Part shown: in pieces, positions 1-7,347 of the stretch
Numbering within the stretch: the stretch's first letter is position 1
Layout: every line of letters begins with the position of its first letter
Origin: an uncultured Frankineae bacterium
GTDB lineage: Bacteria > Actinomycetota > Actinomycetes > Mycobacteriales > SCTD01
NCBI GenBank assembly: GCA_902805805.1
Contig: CADCUE010000228.1
Span: 1 to 27,106, forward strand
Direction of reading: 5' to 3'
DNA length: 27,106 nt
The notes under the pieces: model-generated
Told to the model about the DNA's origin: nothing
Databases searched by the model: none
Seen by the model: the letters and a program-made list of their open reading frames with translations, nothing else
Position numbers and translations under genes: made by a program

Positions 1-678
1 GTCATCGACGAGCTGGCCGACCTCATGATGGTCGCGCCGCGCGACGTCGAGGACTCCATCGTCCGCATCACCCAGCTGGCCCGCGCCGCCGGCATCCACC
101 TGGTCATCGCCACGCAGCGCCCGTCGGTCGACGTCGTGACCGGCCTCATCAAGGCCAACGTCCCGAGCCGCCTGGCCTTCGCGACGAGCTCCGGCACCGA
201 CTCCAAGGTCATCCTCGACCAGCCCGGCGCGGAGAAGCTGATCGGCAAGGGCGACAGCCTGTTCCTGCCGATGGGGGCGTCGAAGCCGATGCGCATCCAG
301 GGCGCGCTGGTGACCGACGCCGAGGTCGCGGCGGTCGTCGCCCACTGCAAGGACCAGCGCCAGCCGGCGTTCCGCGAGGACGTCACCGGCGCCGCGCCCA
401 AGGGCGAGCGCGAGGTCGACGAGGAGATCGGCGACGACCTCGAGGTGCTGTGCTCGGCCGTAGAGCTCGTCGTCACGACGCAGTTCGGCTCGACGTCCAT
501 GCTGCAGCGCAAGCTGCGGGTCGGCTTCGCCAAGGCCGGCCGGCTCATGGACCTCATGGAGAGCCGCGGCATCGTCGGGCCGTCCGAGGGCAGCAAGGCC
601 CGCGACGTGTTGATCCGCCCGGAGGAGCTCGAGAACGTCCTCGTCGTCCTGCGCGGCGGCGACCCGGTCGAGGTGTGA
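1..678 (+). CDS. ftsK: DNA translocase FtsK, C-terminal part (5' truncated)
   Basis: The reading frame is open from base 1, so the start lies upstream of the window. The visible 225 residues begin at the Walker B strand ([10 protein letters not shown]) of the RecA-like motor, continue through the conserved segment [19 protein letters not shown], and end in a winged-helix gamma domain containing [20 protein letters not shown], which in FtsK/SpoIIIE proteins reads the KOPS/SRS polarity sequences. Known role of the family: a membrane-anchored hexameric ATPase at the septum that pumps chromosome ends into daughter cells and activates XerCD at dif. The gene heads a conserved actinobacterial neighbourhood (RodZ-like, rimO, pgsA, cinA). 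The 145-bp gap that follows contains inverted repeats and a possible promoter, so the downstream genes are probably a separate transcription unit. Identity is very secure. Confidence 0.97.
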   Translation, partial: VIDELADLMMVAPRDVEDSIVRITQLARAAGIHLVIATQRPSVDVVTGLIKANVPSRLAFATSSGTDSKVILDQPGAEKLIGKGDSLFLPMGASKPMRIQGALVTDAEVAAVVAHCKDQRQPAFREDVTGAAPKGEREVDEEIGDDLEVLCSAVELVVTTQFGSTSMLQRKLRVGFAKAGRLMDLMESRGIVGPSEGSKARDVLIRPEELENVLVVLRGGDPVEV

Positions 679-688
679 GCACCGTGAC

Positions 689-741
689 GAGCCGGTGCAC
701 CGGCAGGCAGGGACCGGCTCCGCACCTGCACCGGGCCGGTG
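689..741 (+). terminator. inverted-repeat cluster after ftsK, possible terminator
   Basis: Eleven bases after the ftsK stop there is a perfect 14-bp palindrome, GCCGGTGCACCGGC (691-704). The larger arms GAGCCGGT (689-696) and ACCGGCTC (713-720) can pair instead, and a second hairpin, CACCGG-G-CCGGTG, lies at 729-741. These structures are mutually exclusive in part. There is no T-run, so this would be a U-less terminator of the kind common in GC-rich actinobacteria. Function is inferred from position only. Confidence 0.4.
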
Positions 742-786
742 TCGAAACGTGACATGGCGGTCGCAGTCCGGAGTCGGAGCCGGACC

Positions 787-792
787 TACGAT
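787..792 (+). promoter_or_regulatory. possible -10 element of the RodZ-like/rimO/pgsA/cinA operon
   Basis: TACGAT at 787-792 fits the actinobacterial -10 pattern TAnnnT. It lies 31 bases before the chosen GTG start of the RodZ-like gene and upstream of the purine-rich ribosome site near 808-816. No convincing -35 box is seen at the expected distance, so this is only a weak candidate. Confidence 0.3.
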
Positions 793-823
793 CTCGGCAG
801 GACATCGAGAAGGGGGTGGCACC

Positions 824-1633
824 GTGCTCGACGGGGACCGCCTGGAGCGCCAGGAGCAGGACGCGGACACGTCGGTCGGGGACCGGCTGCGGGCCGCACG
901 CCTCGACGCCGGTCTGACCCTCGAGCAGGTGAGCGCGAGCACGCGCATCCGCGTCCCTGTCCTGCGCGACCTGGAGGACGACCGGCTCGGCTCCGCGGGC
1001 ACCGCCGTCTACACGCGCGGGCACATCCGCGCCATCGCCTCGGCGGTGGGTGTCGACCCCGCCCCGCTGGTCCGCGCCCTCGACGAGCGGGTGGGCGCGT
1101 CGGCGCCCTCGGTCGTCGTCGTCCCGGGCGGCGCCGTCCCGGCTCCGCGCCAGCCGTTCGGCGGGCGGTCCGTGCCGGCGTCCGCGGCCCCCGAGCGGCA
1201 GTCCCCGCGCTGGCTGTCGGCCTGCCTGGTCGGAGCCACCGTGCTGGTGGGCCTGCTCGCGGTCGGCTCGCTCACCGGCGGCGGCGACGGCGACGACGCA
1301 GGCCAGGAGCAGGCGCTGACCACGCCGCAGGCCGTGTCGAGCACCGTCGCGCCGCAGGCCGCGCAGGCGCCGCCGCCCAAGGCCACCCTGGTGCTGGAGG
1401 CGAAGGGCCGGTCGTGGCTCACCGTCCGCAACCGCGGCGACGCCCGGCTGTTCGAGGGCGAGGTGGACGCGGGCTGGACGCGGCGCTTCGAGGACCCGGT
1501 CAAGCTGGGCGTGCGGATCGGCAACTCCGCTGCCGTGGCCGTCTCGTGTGCCGGCGCTCCGGCGCAGGTCCCCGGTGCCGAGGGCGTCGCGCTCACGCTG
1601 CGCTGCCTGCCGGGGGGCGTGCAGCGCCCCTAG
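824..1633 (+). CDS. RodZ-like helix-turn-helix membrane protein (DUF4115 type)
   Basis: A 269-residue protein. Residues 17-90 form an HTH_25-type cytoplasmic domain (GDRLRAARLDAGLTLEQVS; YTRGHIRAIASAVGVDP). One transmembrane helix spans about residues 130-150, followed by an alanine/proline/glutamine-rich linker and a C-terminal beta-rich domain (about 185-265) of the DUF4115 type. This is the RodZ architecture; RodZ links MreB to the cell-wall machinery in rods, but in Actinobacteria the role of the homologue next to ftsK is not well established. I chose GTG 824 because AGAAGGGGG precedes it by about 8 bases and the domain begins shortly after; an in-frame ATG at 695 would add 43 residues of unlikely composition that run through the inverted repeats. 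It is first in an operon with rimO 9 bases downstream. Confidence 0.85.
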   Translation: MLDGDRLERQEQDADTSVGDRLRAARLDAGLTLEQVSASTRIRVPVLRDLEDDRLGSAGTAVYTRGHIRAIASAVGVDPAPLVRALDERVGASAPSVVVVPGGAVPAPRQPFGGRSVPASAAPERQSPRWLSACLVGATVLVGLLAVGSLTGGGDGDDAGQEQALTTPQAVSSTVAPQAAQAPPPKATLVLEAKGRSWLTVRNRGDARLFEGEVDAGWTRRFEDPVKLGVRIGNSAAVAVSCAGAPAQVPGAEGVALTLRCLPGGVQRP

Positions 1634-1642
1634 ACTCTCGGG

Positions 1643-3106
1643 GTGCCGACTTCCCGGGTGGTCCCTGACCCGACCCGACGCGTCGCCATGGTGACGCTCG
1701 GCTGCGCGCGCAACGAGGTGGACACCGAGGAGCTCGCCGGCCGGCTGGACGGCGCCGGCTGGGAGCTCGTCGACGAGCAGGCCGGCGCCGACGTCGTGGT
1801 CGTCAACACGTGCGGGTTCGTCGAGAGCGCCAAGAAGGACTCCATCGACACGCTGCTCGCGGCGGCGGACACCGGCGCCAAGGTCGTGGCCGTCGGCTGC
1901 CTGGCCGAGCGCTACGGCGAGCAGCTGGCCGAGCAGCTGCCGGAGGCCGACGCCGTGCTGGGCTTCGACGCCTACGCCGGCCTGCCCGACTCGCTGACCG
2001 CCGTGCTCGCCGGCGAGCGCCCGGCCAGCCACACCCCCGGCGACCGGCGCAGGCTGCTGCCCATCAGCCCCGTCGAGCGGGCCCGCGTGGTGGAGCCGGG
2101 ACAGATCGACATCGGCCTGCCCGGTCACGCCGGCGGACCGACGGTCGTGCGCCGCCGGCTGGACGACAGCCCCGTCGCCCCGCTGAAGCTGGCCAGCGGC
2201 TGCGACCGGCGCTGCTCGTTCTGCGCGATCCCCAGCTTCCGCGGCGCGTTCGTGTCCCGACGCCCGTCCGACGTGCTGGCCGAGGCCCGCTGGCTGTCCG
2301 AGCACGGCGCGCGCGAGCTCGTCCTCGTCAGCGAGAACTCCACGTCGTACGGCAAGGACCTCGGCGACCTGCGCCTGCTGGAGACGCTGCTGCCGGAGCT
2401 GGCCGGTCTGGACGGCATCGAGCGGGTGCGCCTGTCCTACCTGCAGCCGGCCGAGATGCGCCCGAGCCTGGTCGAGGTGCTGACCGGCACCCCGGGCGTG
2501 GCGCCGTACTTCGACATGAGCTTCCAGCACTCGTCGGCGTCGGTCCTGCGCCGCATGCGCCGCTTCGGCGACACCGACCGCTTCCTCGACCTGCTCGCGC
2601 AGATCCGCGCCGGCGACCCGACAGCCGCCGTGCGCAGCAACGTCATCGTCGGCTTCCCGGGGGAGACCGAGGCCGACGTCGCCGAGCTCGAGCGCTTCCT
2701 GCTGTCCGCCCGGCTCGACGCGGTGGGGGTCTTCGGCTACTCCGACGAGGACGGCACCGAGGCCGAGTCGCTGCCCGACCACCTCCCGCAGGACGTCGTC
2801 GACGAGCGGGTGGCTCGACTGCACGCGCTGGTCGAGGAGCTGACCAGTCAGCGGGCCGAGGAGCGGTGCGGTGAGGTGGCCGAGGTCCTGGTCGACACGG
2901 TCCTTCCCGGCGTCGTCGAGGGGCGTACGGCCGGACAGGCCCCCGAGGTGGACGGGTCCACCACGCTCTCCGGTCACGGGTCCGAGCACCTGCGCGCCGG
3001 TGACCTCGTGCGGGCCCGCGTCGTCGGCAGCGAGGGCGTGGACCTGCTGGCCGAGCCGCTGGAGGTCGTCCGGCCGGCGTCGCGTCGCGTCGCGGTCCCG
3101 GCGTGA
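1643..3106 (+). CDS. rimO: ribosomal protein S12 methylthiotransferase RimO
   Basis: A 487-residue radical-SAM methylthiotransferase that adds a methylthio group to an aspartate of ribosomal protein S12. The N-terminal MTTase domain has its three iron-sulfur cysteines (Cys21 in TLGCARNE, Cys57 in NTCGF, Cys86 in VGCLAER). The radical-SAM cluster motif CxxxCxxC is Cys187/191/194 in [15 protein letters not shown] domain follows in the last ~70 residues. [11 protein letters not shown] segment after Cys57 and the overall length fit RimO better than the related MiaB. The GTG start is 9 bases after the upstream stop, and the gene overlaps pgsA in a GTGA, so translation is probably coupled. The two [4Fe-4S] sites appear intact. 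Confidence 0.95.
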   Translation: MPTSRVVPDPTRRVAMVTLGCARNEVDTEELAGRLDGAGWELVDEQAGADVVVVNTCGFVESAKKDSIDTLLAAADTGAKVVAVGCLAERYGEQLAEQLPEADAVLGFDAYAGLPDSLTAVLAGERPASHTPGDRRRLLPISPVERARVVEPGQIDIGLPGHAGGPTVVRRRLDDSPVAPLKLASGCDRRCSFCAIPSFRGAFVSRRPSDVLAEARWLSEHGARELVLVSENSTSYGKDLGDLRLLETLLPELAGLDGIERVRLSYLQPAEMRPSLVEVLTGTPGVAPYFDMSFQHSSASVLRRMRRFGDTDRFLDLLAQIRAGDPTAAVRSNVIVGFPGETEADVAELERFLLSARLDAVGVFGYSDEDGTEAESLPDHLPQDVVDERVARLHALVEELTSQRAEERCGEVAEVLVDTVLPGVVEGRTAGQAPEVDGSTTLSGHGSEHLRAGDLVRARVVGSEGVDLLAEPLEVVRPASRRVAVPA

Positions 3107-3729
3107 CCGCGCCGGTCGTCAGTCCCTGGAACATCGCGAACTACCTGACCGTCCTGCGCCTGCTGCTCGTCCCCGTCTTCGTGCTGACGCTGCTCTGGAA
3201 CGACGGCCGGGACGAGCTCTGGCGCTACGCCGCCGCAGGCGTCTTCCTGCTCGCCGCCTGGACCGACCGCGTCGACGGGCAGATCGCCCGCAGCCGGGGG
3301 CTCATCACCAGCTTCGGCAAGCTGGCCGACCCCATCGCCGACAAGGCGCTCACCGGCGCGGCCTTCCTCGGGCTGTCCCTGCTGGGCGAGCTGCCGTGGT
3401 GGGTGACGCTGCTGGTCCTGGGCCGCGAGCTCGGCGTGACCCTGCTGCGGTTCTTCGTCATCCGGCACGGCGTCATGCCGGCCAGTCGGGGCGGCAAGCT
3501 CAAGACGATGCTGCAGGCGACGGCCATCGTGATGTACGTCCTGCCCCTGTCGGGCTGGGCGGCGTCGGCGCGCGCGTGGGTCATGGTGCTGGCGGTCGTC
3601 GTCACCGTGGTCACCGGGCTGGACTACGTCGTGCGCGCCGCCACGCTGCGGCGCACGTCCGAGCGGGCGGCGATGAAGCGCGAGCGCAAGCGCGTCCGCA
3701 TGTCGGACTCGGAGGCGCCGGGCCGGTGA
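3103..3729 (+). CDS. pgsA: CDP-diacylglycerol--glycerol-3-phosphate 3-phosphatidyltransferase
   Basis: A 208-residue integral membrane enzyme of the CDP-alcohol phosphatidyltransferase family. The signature DxxDGxxAR(x8)GxxxDxxxD is complete: Asp55, Asp58, Gly59, Ala62-Arg63, Gly72, Asp76, Asp80. Its four aspartates bind the metal and the CDP-diacylglycerol. The N-terminus ([19 protein letters not shown]) is typical of PgsA, the first committed step of phosphatidylglycerol and cardiolipin synthesis. About six hydrophobic segments are visible and the tail is basic (RERKRVR). Both ends are coupled: GTG start in the rimO stop (GTGA at 3103), and the stop overlaps the cinA start (GTGA at 3726). 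A phosphatidylinositol-phosphate synthase paralogue is less likely given the position between rimO and cinA. Confidence 0.93.
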   Translation: MTAPVVSPWNIANYLTVLRLLLVPVFVLTLLWNDGRDELWRYAAAGVFLLAAWTDRVDGQIARSRGLITSFGKLADPIADKALTGAAFLGLSLLGELPWWVTLLVLGRELGVTLLRFFVIRHGVMPASRGGKLKTMLQATAIVMYVLPLSGWAASARAWVMVLAVVVTVVTGLDYVVRAATLRRTSERAAMKRERKRVRMSDSEAPGR

Positions 3730-4976
3730 GCGGGGGCATGCGGTCGGCGGTGGTGGCGGTCGGCGACGAGCTCCTGCTCGGCGACATCGTCAACGGCAAC
3801 GCGGCCTGGCTCGGCGAGCGGCTCGCCGCAGCCGGCGCGCCGGTGGTCCACTCGTCGATGGTCGGCGACGACGTGGAGCGGATCGCCACGGCCGTGCGCC
3901 GGGCGCTCGAGGACGCCGACGTCGTCCTGGTCACCGGCGGTCTCGGTCCGACGTCCGACGACGTCACCCGGGACGCGGTCGCCGCGGTGGCCGGGGTCCC
4001 GCTCGAGCGCTGGCCCGATCTCGAGCAGGGCCTGCGCGAGCGCTTCGCCGCCTACCGGTTCGAGATGCCGGACACCGTGCTGCGCCAGGCCGACGTGCCG
4101 AAGGGCGCTGCGCCGCTCGACAACCCCGTGGGGACGGCGCCCGGCCTGCGGATCGACGTGGACGGCCGGCTGGTGTTCGCGCTGCCCGGTCCGCCGCACG
4201 AGCTGGCGGCCGTCGCGACGGGCGGTGTCCTCGCCGAGATCGCGACGCGCAGCGGCACGGTCGGACTCACGCGGACGCTGCACTGCGCGGGCCGCGGGGA
4301 GAGCAACGTCGCCGAGATCGTCGAGCGCACGATCACCGTGCCGCCCGGCGTCGACCTGGCCTACCTCGCCGGCGGGGCGGTCGTGCGGGTGCGCCTCACG
4401 ACGGTCGCGCCCACCGTGGCCGATGCCGACCGCGTGCTCGCGCCCCTCGTGGACGCGCTGGTCGAGGCCCTCGGTGACACGGTCTTCGGCCGGGACGGCG
4501 ACACGCTGCCCGGGGTCGTCCTGCGCCGGCTCACCGCCGCCGGCTCGACGGTGGCGGTCGCCGAGTCGCTGACCGGTGGCCTGGTCGGTGCCGCGCTGTC
4601 CGAGCTGCCCGGCAGCAGCGCGGCCTTCCGCGGTGGGCTGGAGGTCTACGCGACCGATCTCAAGGCGAGCCTGGCCGGGGTGCCCGAGCAGGTGCTGGCC
4701 GAGCACGGCGCCGTCTCGCCGCAGACGGCGCAGGCGCTCGCGGTCGGCGTCCGCGAGCGGCTGGGGGCGACGTACGGCGTCGGGCTCACCGGGGTCGCCG
4801 GTCCCGACGAGCAGGAGGGCAAGCCCGCGGGCACCGTCCACGCCGCGGTCGCCGGTCCCGACGGGGTGCGCGTCGTGACGGTCCGGCTGCCGGGGGACCG
4901 GCAGCGCGTGCGCCTGCTGGCCGTGACCAGCGCGCTGGACCTGCTGCGGCGCGCGCTGCCGCCGGAACACCCCTGA
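3726..4976 (+). CDS. cinA: CinA: MoaB/MogA-like domain plus nicotinamide-nucleotide amidase
   Basis: A 416-residue two-domain protein. The N-terminal molybdopterin-binding-like domain shows VGDELLLGDIVNGNAAWL and the VTGGLGPTSDDVT loop. The C-terminal domain (about 260-416) is PncC-like, with VAVAESLTGGLVG, a conserved SSAAFRGG segment and GLTGVAGPDEQEGKPAGTV. PncC-type domains deamidate nicotinamide mononucleotide in pyridine-nucleotide recycling; the N-terminal domain in homologues acts as an ADP-ribose pyrophosphatase. I place the start at GTG 3726, giving a GTGA overlap with pgsA; the in-frame ATG at 3738 (MRSAVVAVGDE) is a real alternative that would shorten the protein by four residues. 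It is last in the operon. Despite its name (competence-induced), nothing here indicates competence. Confidence 0.93.
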   Translation: MSGGMRSAVVAVGDELLLGDIVNGNAAWLGERLAAAGAPVVHSSMVGDDVERIATAVRRALEDADVVLVTGGLGPTSDDVTRDAVAAVAGVPLERWPDLEQGLRERFAAYRFEMPDTVLRQADVPKGAAPLDNPVGTAPGLRIDVDGRLVFALPGPPHELAAVATGGVLAEIATRSGTVGLTRTLHCAGRGESNVAEIVERTITVPPGVDLAYLAGGAVVRVRLTTVAPTVADADRVLAPLVDALVEALGDTVFGRDGDTLPGVVLRRLTAAGSTVAVAESLTGGLVGAALSELPGSSAAFRGGLEVYATDLKASLAGVPEQVLAEHGAVSPQTAQALAVGVRERLGATYGVGLTGVAGPDEQEGKPAGTVHAAVAGPDGVRVVTVRLPGDRQRVRLLAVTSALDLLRRALPPEHP

Positions 4977-4987
4977 GCGCGCACGGC

Positions 4988-5005
4988 GTTCCGCTCTCAG
5001 CGGAC
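4988..5005. promoter_or_regulatory. candidate ClgR operator (CGC-N5-GCG)
   Basis: GTTCCGCTCTCAGCGGAC contains the symmetric core CGC-N5-GCG (4992-4994 and 5000-5002) inside a 5-bp inverted repeat, about 75 bp before the clgR start. ClgR proteins of Streptomyces and Corynebacterium bind sites built on CGC-N5-GCG, and ClgR is commonly autoregulated. The same 15 bases could instead be a weak hairpin ending the cinA transcript. Assignment is by inference. Confidence 0.4.
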
Positions 5006-5047
5006 GACAGGCGTCGGTCTGCGGCTGGCGGGCAGACGGGCGGCGGG

Positions 5048-5053
5048 TAATCT
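5048..5053 (+). promoter_or_regulatory. possible clgR -10 element
   Basis: TAATCT at 5048-5053 matches TAnnnT, 25 bases before the GTG start and just before the GAGGAGG ribosome site (5065-5071). The candidate ClgR operator lies 43-60 bases upstream. No good -35 is visible, which would fit an activator-dependent promoter. Confidence 0.4.
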
Positions 5054-5078
5054 GATCAGCGGACGAGGAGGTGGTGAG

Positions 5079-5450
5079 GTGGCGGTGCTCCGCACCCTGC
5101 TGGGCGAGGCCCTGCGCACCACCCGGCTGAGCCAGGAGCGCACGCTGCGGGAGGTGTCCTCGGCCGCGCAGGTGAGCCTGGGCTACCTGTCCGAGGTCGA
5201 GCGCGGTCAGAAGGAAGCGTCCTCCGAGCTGCTGGCCAGCATCTGCCGCGCCCTCGGGGTGCGCCTGTCCGACGTCCTGCGCGACGTCAGCGAGAGCCTG
5301 TCGGTGCTCGAGGCCGAGCCCGCGCCGGTGCACGTGCCGCACACCGTCCCCGCCGGACTCCCGGCGCTCGAGCCGGTCGGCGCCGACGCCCCGACGGCGA
5401 GCCTGCGCGTCGCCGTCCGCGGGGTGCACGACGTGGTCGCCGCGGCCTGA
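5079..5450 (+). CDS. clgR: XRE-family transcriptional activator ClgR
   Basis: A 123-residue regulator with one HTH_3 domain. The segment [19 protein letters not shown] followed by [19 protein letters not shown] is a hallmark of actinobacterial ClgR/PopR proteins, which activate clp protease, lon and other stress genes; in M. tuberculosis ClgR also drives the adjacent pspA operon. The start is GTG 5079, with GAGGAGG 8 bases upstream. After the HTH (about residues 8-68) comes an acidic then proline-rich tail. ClgR proteins are often substrates of the Clp protease through their C-terminal residues; this one ends VVAAA, consistent with such turnover but not proof of it. The minus-strand lycopene cyclase frame runs into its 3' 244 bases. 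In this genome the psp genes are displaced about 3 kb downstream by the rhodopsin cassette. Confidence 0.92.
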   Translation: MAVLRTLLGEALRTTRLSQERTLREVSSAAQVSLGYLSEVERGQKEASSELLASICRALGVRLSDVLRDVSESLSVLEAEPAPVHVPHTVPAGLPALEPVGADAPTASLRVAVRGVHDVVAAA

Positions 5451-6202
5451 GCCCGGCGGGCCGCGACCTGACCTCGGCGGCCCCTGACCAGGGCCGCGGC
5501 GCGCGAGCGCACCGCCGGATCGGCGGCGAGCAGCAGCCCGTCGGTGACGAGCACGCAGGTCAGCAGGAAGAACAGCGCCTCCTCGACCGGGAGGCCGAGC
5601 AGCAGCACACCGGTGGAGCTGGCGGGCGAGATGGCCCAGATGCCGTCCGCGAGGGCCAGCCGGTCCGCGGCGCACAGCCACAGCGCGCAGGGCAGCGCCA
5701 CCAGGCACCGCGCGGCGCGCCGGGCTCGCAGGACGTCGCCGGCCACGGCGCGCTGCAGCGCGAGGGGAGGACCGATCCAGAGCAGGAGCAGCCCGAGGTA
5801 GCGCAGCTGCCCTCCGCCGGCCTGCAGCACGACACCTGCCGCCGTCACGACCAGCCAGCCGAGGGCGCCGCGCCGCCGGGCTGCGGACCGGGCGAGGGGG
5901 AGGGGCACCGGGGTCAGCGGCAGCACTCCGGTCCGGACGGCCCACGCGCCGACGAGCAGCACCTCCAGGACGACGAAGGCGTACTCCTCCGCCGGGACGG
6001 AGCCGACGCGGGCCAGGACGGCGTCGGGGGCGTAGTCCCACACCCCGGTGCGCACCAGGTGCTCGTCCCACGGGGCGGTCCACAGCACCGCGACCGGTGC
6101 CAGCACCCCGACCGGTCCCAGCAGCAGCCGGTACGGCGCGCCGAGCAGCAGCAGCGCTGCGGGCAGGGCGACGAACAGCAGGTCGAAGACGAGGTACGTC
6201 AT
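5207..6202 (-). CDS. lycopene cyclase (CrtYc-CrtYd / CarR-type fusion)
   Basis: An integral membrane protein with two tandem lycopene-cyclase domains, as in fungal/haloarchaeal and some actinobacterial cyclases; these convert the psi-ends of lycopene to beta-rings, giving beta-carotene. Domain 1 (about 1-95) has [18 protein letters not shown] and PAEEYAF (70-76); domain 2 (about 115-230) has [19 protein letters not shown] and PVEEALFF (205-212). The two P-x-E-E motifs are the expected catalytic acidic signatures. Homologous sequence ends near residue 230, yet the frame stays open to residue 331, and the last ~80 codons are antisense to clgR. No minus-strand frame has a stop between 5451 and 5289, so either the long tail is real or the true end is obscured by a sequence error. 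The start is ATG 6202 with only a weak ribosome site. It lies 94 bp downstream of the rhodopsin gene on the same strand. Confidence 0.88.
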   Translation of the reverse strand: MTYLVFDLLFVALPAALLLLGAPYRLLLGPVGVLAPVAVLWTAPWDEHLVRTGVWDYAPDAVLARVGSVPAEEYAFVVLEVLLVGAWAVRTGVLPLTPVPLPLARSAARRRGALGWLVVTAAGVVLQAGGGQLRYLGLLLLWIGPPLALQRAVAGDVLRARRAARCLVALPCALWLCAADRLALADGIWAISPASSTGVLLLGLPVEEALFFLLTCVLVTDGLLLAADPAVRSRAAALVRGRRGQVAARRAQAAATTSCTPRTATRRLAVGASAPTGSSAGSPAGTVCGTCTGAGSASSTDRLSLTSRRTSDRRTPRARQMLASSSEDASF

Positions 6203-6250
6203 GCCAGGCTCTCTGCCTGTCGGAGGGACGGCTCGGGCGACGGGCGGGAG

Positions 6251-6282
6251 GTCCGGGAGCGCCTCGGGAGGCGCTCCCGGAC
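6251..6282 (-). terminator. perfect 15-bp-stem hairpin between rhodopsin and lycopene cyclase genes
   Basis: GTCCGGGAGCGCCTC (6251-6265), two bases GG, then its exact complement GAGGCGCTCCCGGAC (6268-6282). It begins 14 bases after the rhodopsin stop and ends about 48 bases before the cyclase start. There is no U-run after it on the minus strand. It could be a U-less terminator, a partial attenuator giving more rhodopsin than cyclase message, or a 3' stabiliser of rhodopsin mRNA. Confidence 0.7.
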
Positions 6283-6296
6283 CGGGACCCGCAGGG

Positions 6297-7145
6297 TCAG
6301 GCGCGCACGGTCTCGCGGCCGGGCTCGGCCGTCAGACCGCTGACGGCGTCGACCTCGTCGTACGCCGGGTCCTCGACCTCGCTCTTGACGCGGGCGATCT
6401 TGTAGATGACCAGGCCGAAGGCGGCCTTGGCCAGGATGTCGGCGATGGAGTAGCCGGCCTGGCGCAGGACGAAGGCGTCGGCGCCGTCGAAGCCGAAGAC
6501 CGGGAACAGGTAGGCGATCGGGTAGACGCCCCACAGGCCGACCAGCATGATCCGGAGCTTGCTGACGGTCCCTCGCACCTGGGCGGGCTGCCGCTCGAGC
6601 GAGGCGCTGAGCTCGACGAACAGCACGTACAGGATGTACAGGAACGGGATCGTGGACAGCGTCCCCCACAGCAGCCGCGGGCCGAGGTCGGTCGTGATCT
6701 CACCCGGGTAGCCCAGCGCGATCATCAGTCCGCTGGCGATGACCAGCTTGGTCAGCAGTGACTTCTGCACCGCGCGGGCCAGCGCGAGCACCGCGATGGT
6801 CTCGACGAGCAGCAGCGGCACGGTGAGGAACCAGTCGACGTAGCGGTAGCCCTCGTTGAAGGGCACGTTGGTCAGGACGTAGGTCCCCTGGCCGCCCTGC
6901 GCCTCCGTCTCGTAGCTCTCCCCGAAGTTGTCGAAGATCCGGACGTAGTGGTAGGTGGCGATGAAGCAGACGATCGCCGAGACGACGACCGCGTTGCGGT
7001 AGCGCGGGAGGACCCGGCGCTGCGAGAGCACGAGGTAGAGCCCGGTGAAGAACAGACTGGCGATGGCCAGGGACAGCAGGTTGTAGACGGTCTGGTACTG
7101 GCTGGAGCTGATCTCGGTGACCTGGATCCCAGCAGCGATGAGCAC
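6297..7145 (-). CDS. green-light proton-pumping microbial rhodopsin (DTE type, with antenna glycine)
   Basis: A 282-residue seven-helix retinal protein. The Schiff-base lysine is Lys240 (DILAK, with counter-ion Asp236). Helix C reads RYVDWFLTVPLLLVE: Arg101, proton acceptor Asp104, Thr108 and donor Glu115, the D-T-E triad of outward proton pumps of the proteorhodopsin/xanthorhodopsin group. His66 (ATYHYVR) matches the histidine partner of Asp in those proteins. Leu112 aligns with the Leu105 tuning site of green proteorhodopsin. Trp160-Gly161 aligns with bacteriorhodopsin Trp137-Trp138, so Gly161 corresponds to xanthorhodopsin Gly156, which opens the fenestration for a carotenoid antenna; green proteorhodopsin has Phe152 there. 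The start is GTG 7145, with AAGGAG 5-6 bases upstream; longer upstream readings have no domain support. Retinal would come from the flanking cyclase and Blh genes. The pumping function is inferred from motifs. Confidence 0.96.
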   Translation of the reverse strand: MLIAAGIQVTEISSSQYQTVYNLLSLAIASLFFTGLYLVLSQRRVLPRYRNAVVVSAIVCFIATYHYVRIFDNFGESYETEAQGGQGTYVLTNVPFNEGYRYVDWFLTVPLLLVETIAVLALARAVQKSLLTKLVIASGLMIALGYPGEITTDLGPRLLWGTLSTIPFLYILYVLFVELSASLERQPAQVRGTVSKLRIMLVGLWGVYPIAYLFPVFGFDGADAFVLRQAGYSIADILAKAAFGLVIYKIARVKSEVEDPAYDEVDAVSGLTAEPGRETVRA

Positions 7146-7161
7146 GGTTGCTCCTTCGACG

Positions 7162-7180
7162 GTGCCGGCGGCGCCGGCAC
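7162..7180 (-). other. hairpin in the rhodopsin 5' leader
   Basis: GTGCCGGC-GGC-GCCGGCAC forms an 8-bp perfect stem with a 3-base loop, ending 17 bases before the rhodopsin GTG and just upstream of its AAGGAG site. It may influence translation or stability of the message. No clear -10/-35 pair for the rhodopsin gene is visible in the 202-bp divergent gap; an 8-bp palindrome TTGCGCAA at 7292-7299 is the only other symmetric element there. Confidence 0.5.
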
Positions 7181-7347
7181 GGGGACGGGCGGACGGCGGG
7201 GACGGGTCAGGGCGGCGCGTCCTCGGTCCCGAGCGGGGTCCGCGGTGCGGGCTTCGGACGGGGCAACCGGACTCTGGCGCTGCGGTCAGGTTTGCGCAAC
7301 TCGAACAAGCCCTGGCGCGATTGCCGGTCCAGTGAGAGGCTGACGGG

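Noticed and set aside
554..2989. Minus-strand open frame of 811 codons across the RodZ-like and rimO genes
   Set aside because: No recognisable domain, composition typical of an antisense shadow, and rimO on the plus strand is complete.
4990..5004. cinA terminator hairpin
   Set aside because: The stem is only 5 bp with no T-run; the CGC-N5-GCG symmetry in front of clgR makes an operator the better, though unproven, reading.
3624..6083. Minus-strand open frame of 819 codons across cinA and the lycopene cyclase
   Set aside because: It is out of frame with the real cyclase, spans several genes on the other strand and shows no family signature.
6297..7145. Sensory, chloride- or sodium-pumping rhodopsin
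   Set aside because: The helix C triad is D-T-E, not the NDQ of sodium pumps nor the NTQ or TSA of chloride pumps; a carboxylate donor (Glu115) and no adjacent transducer gene favour a proton pump.
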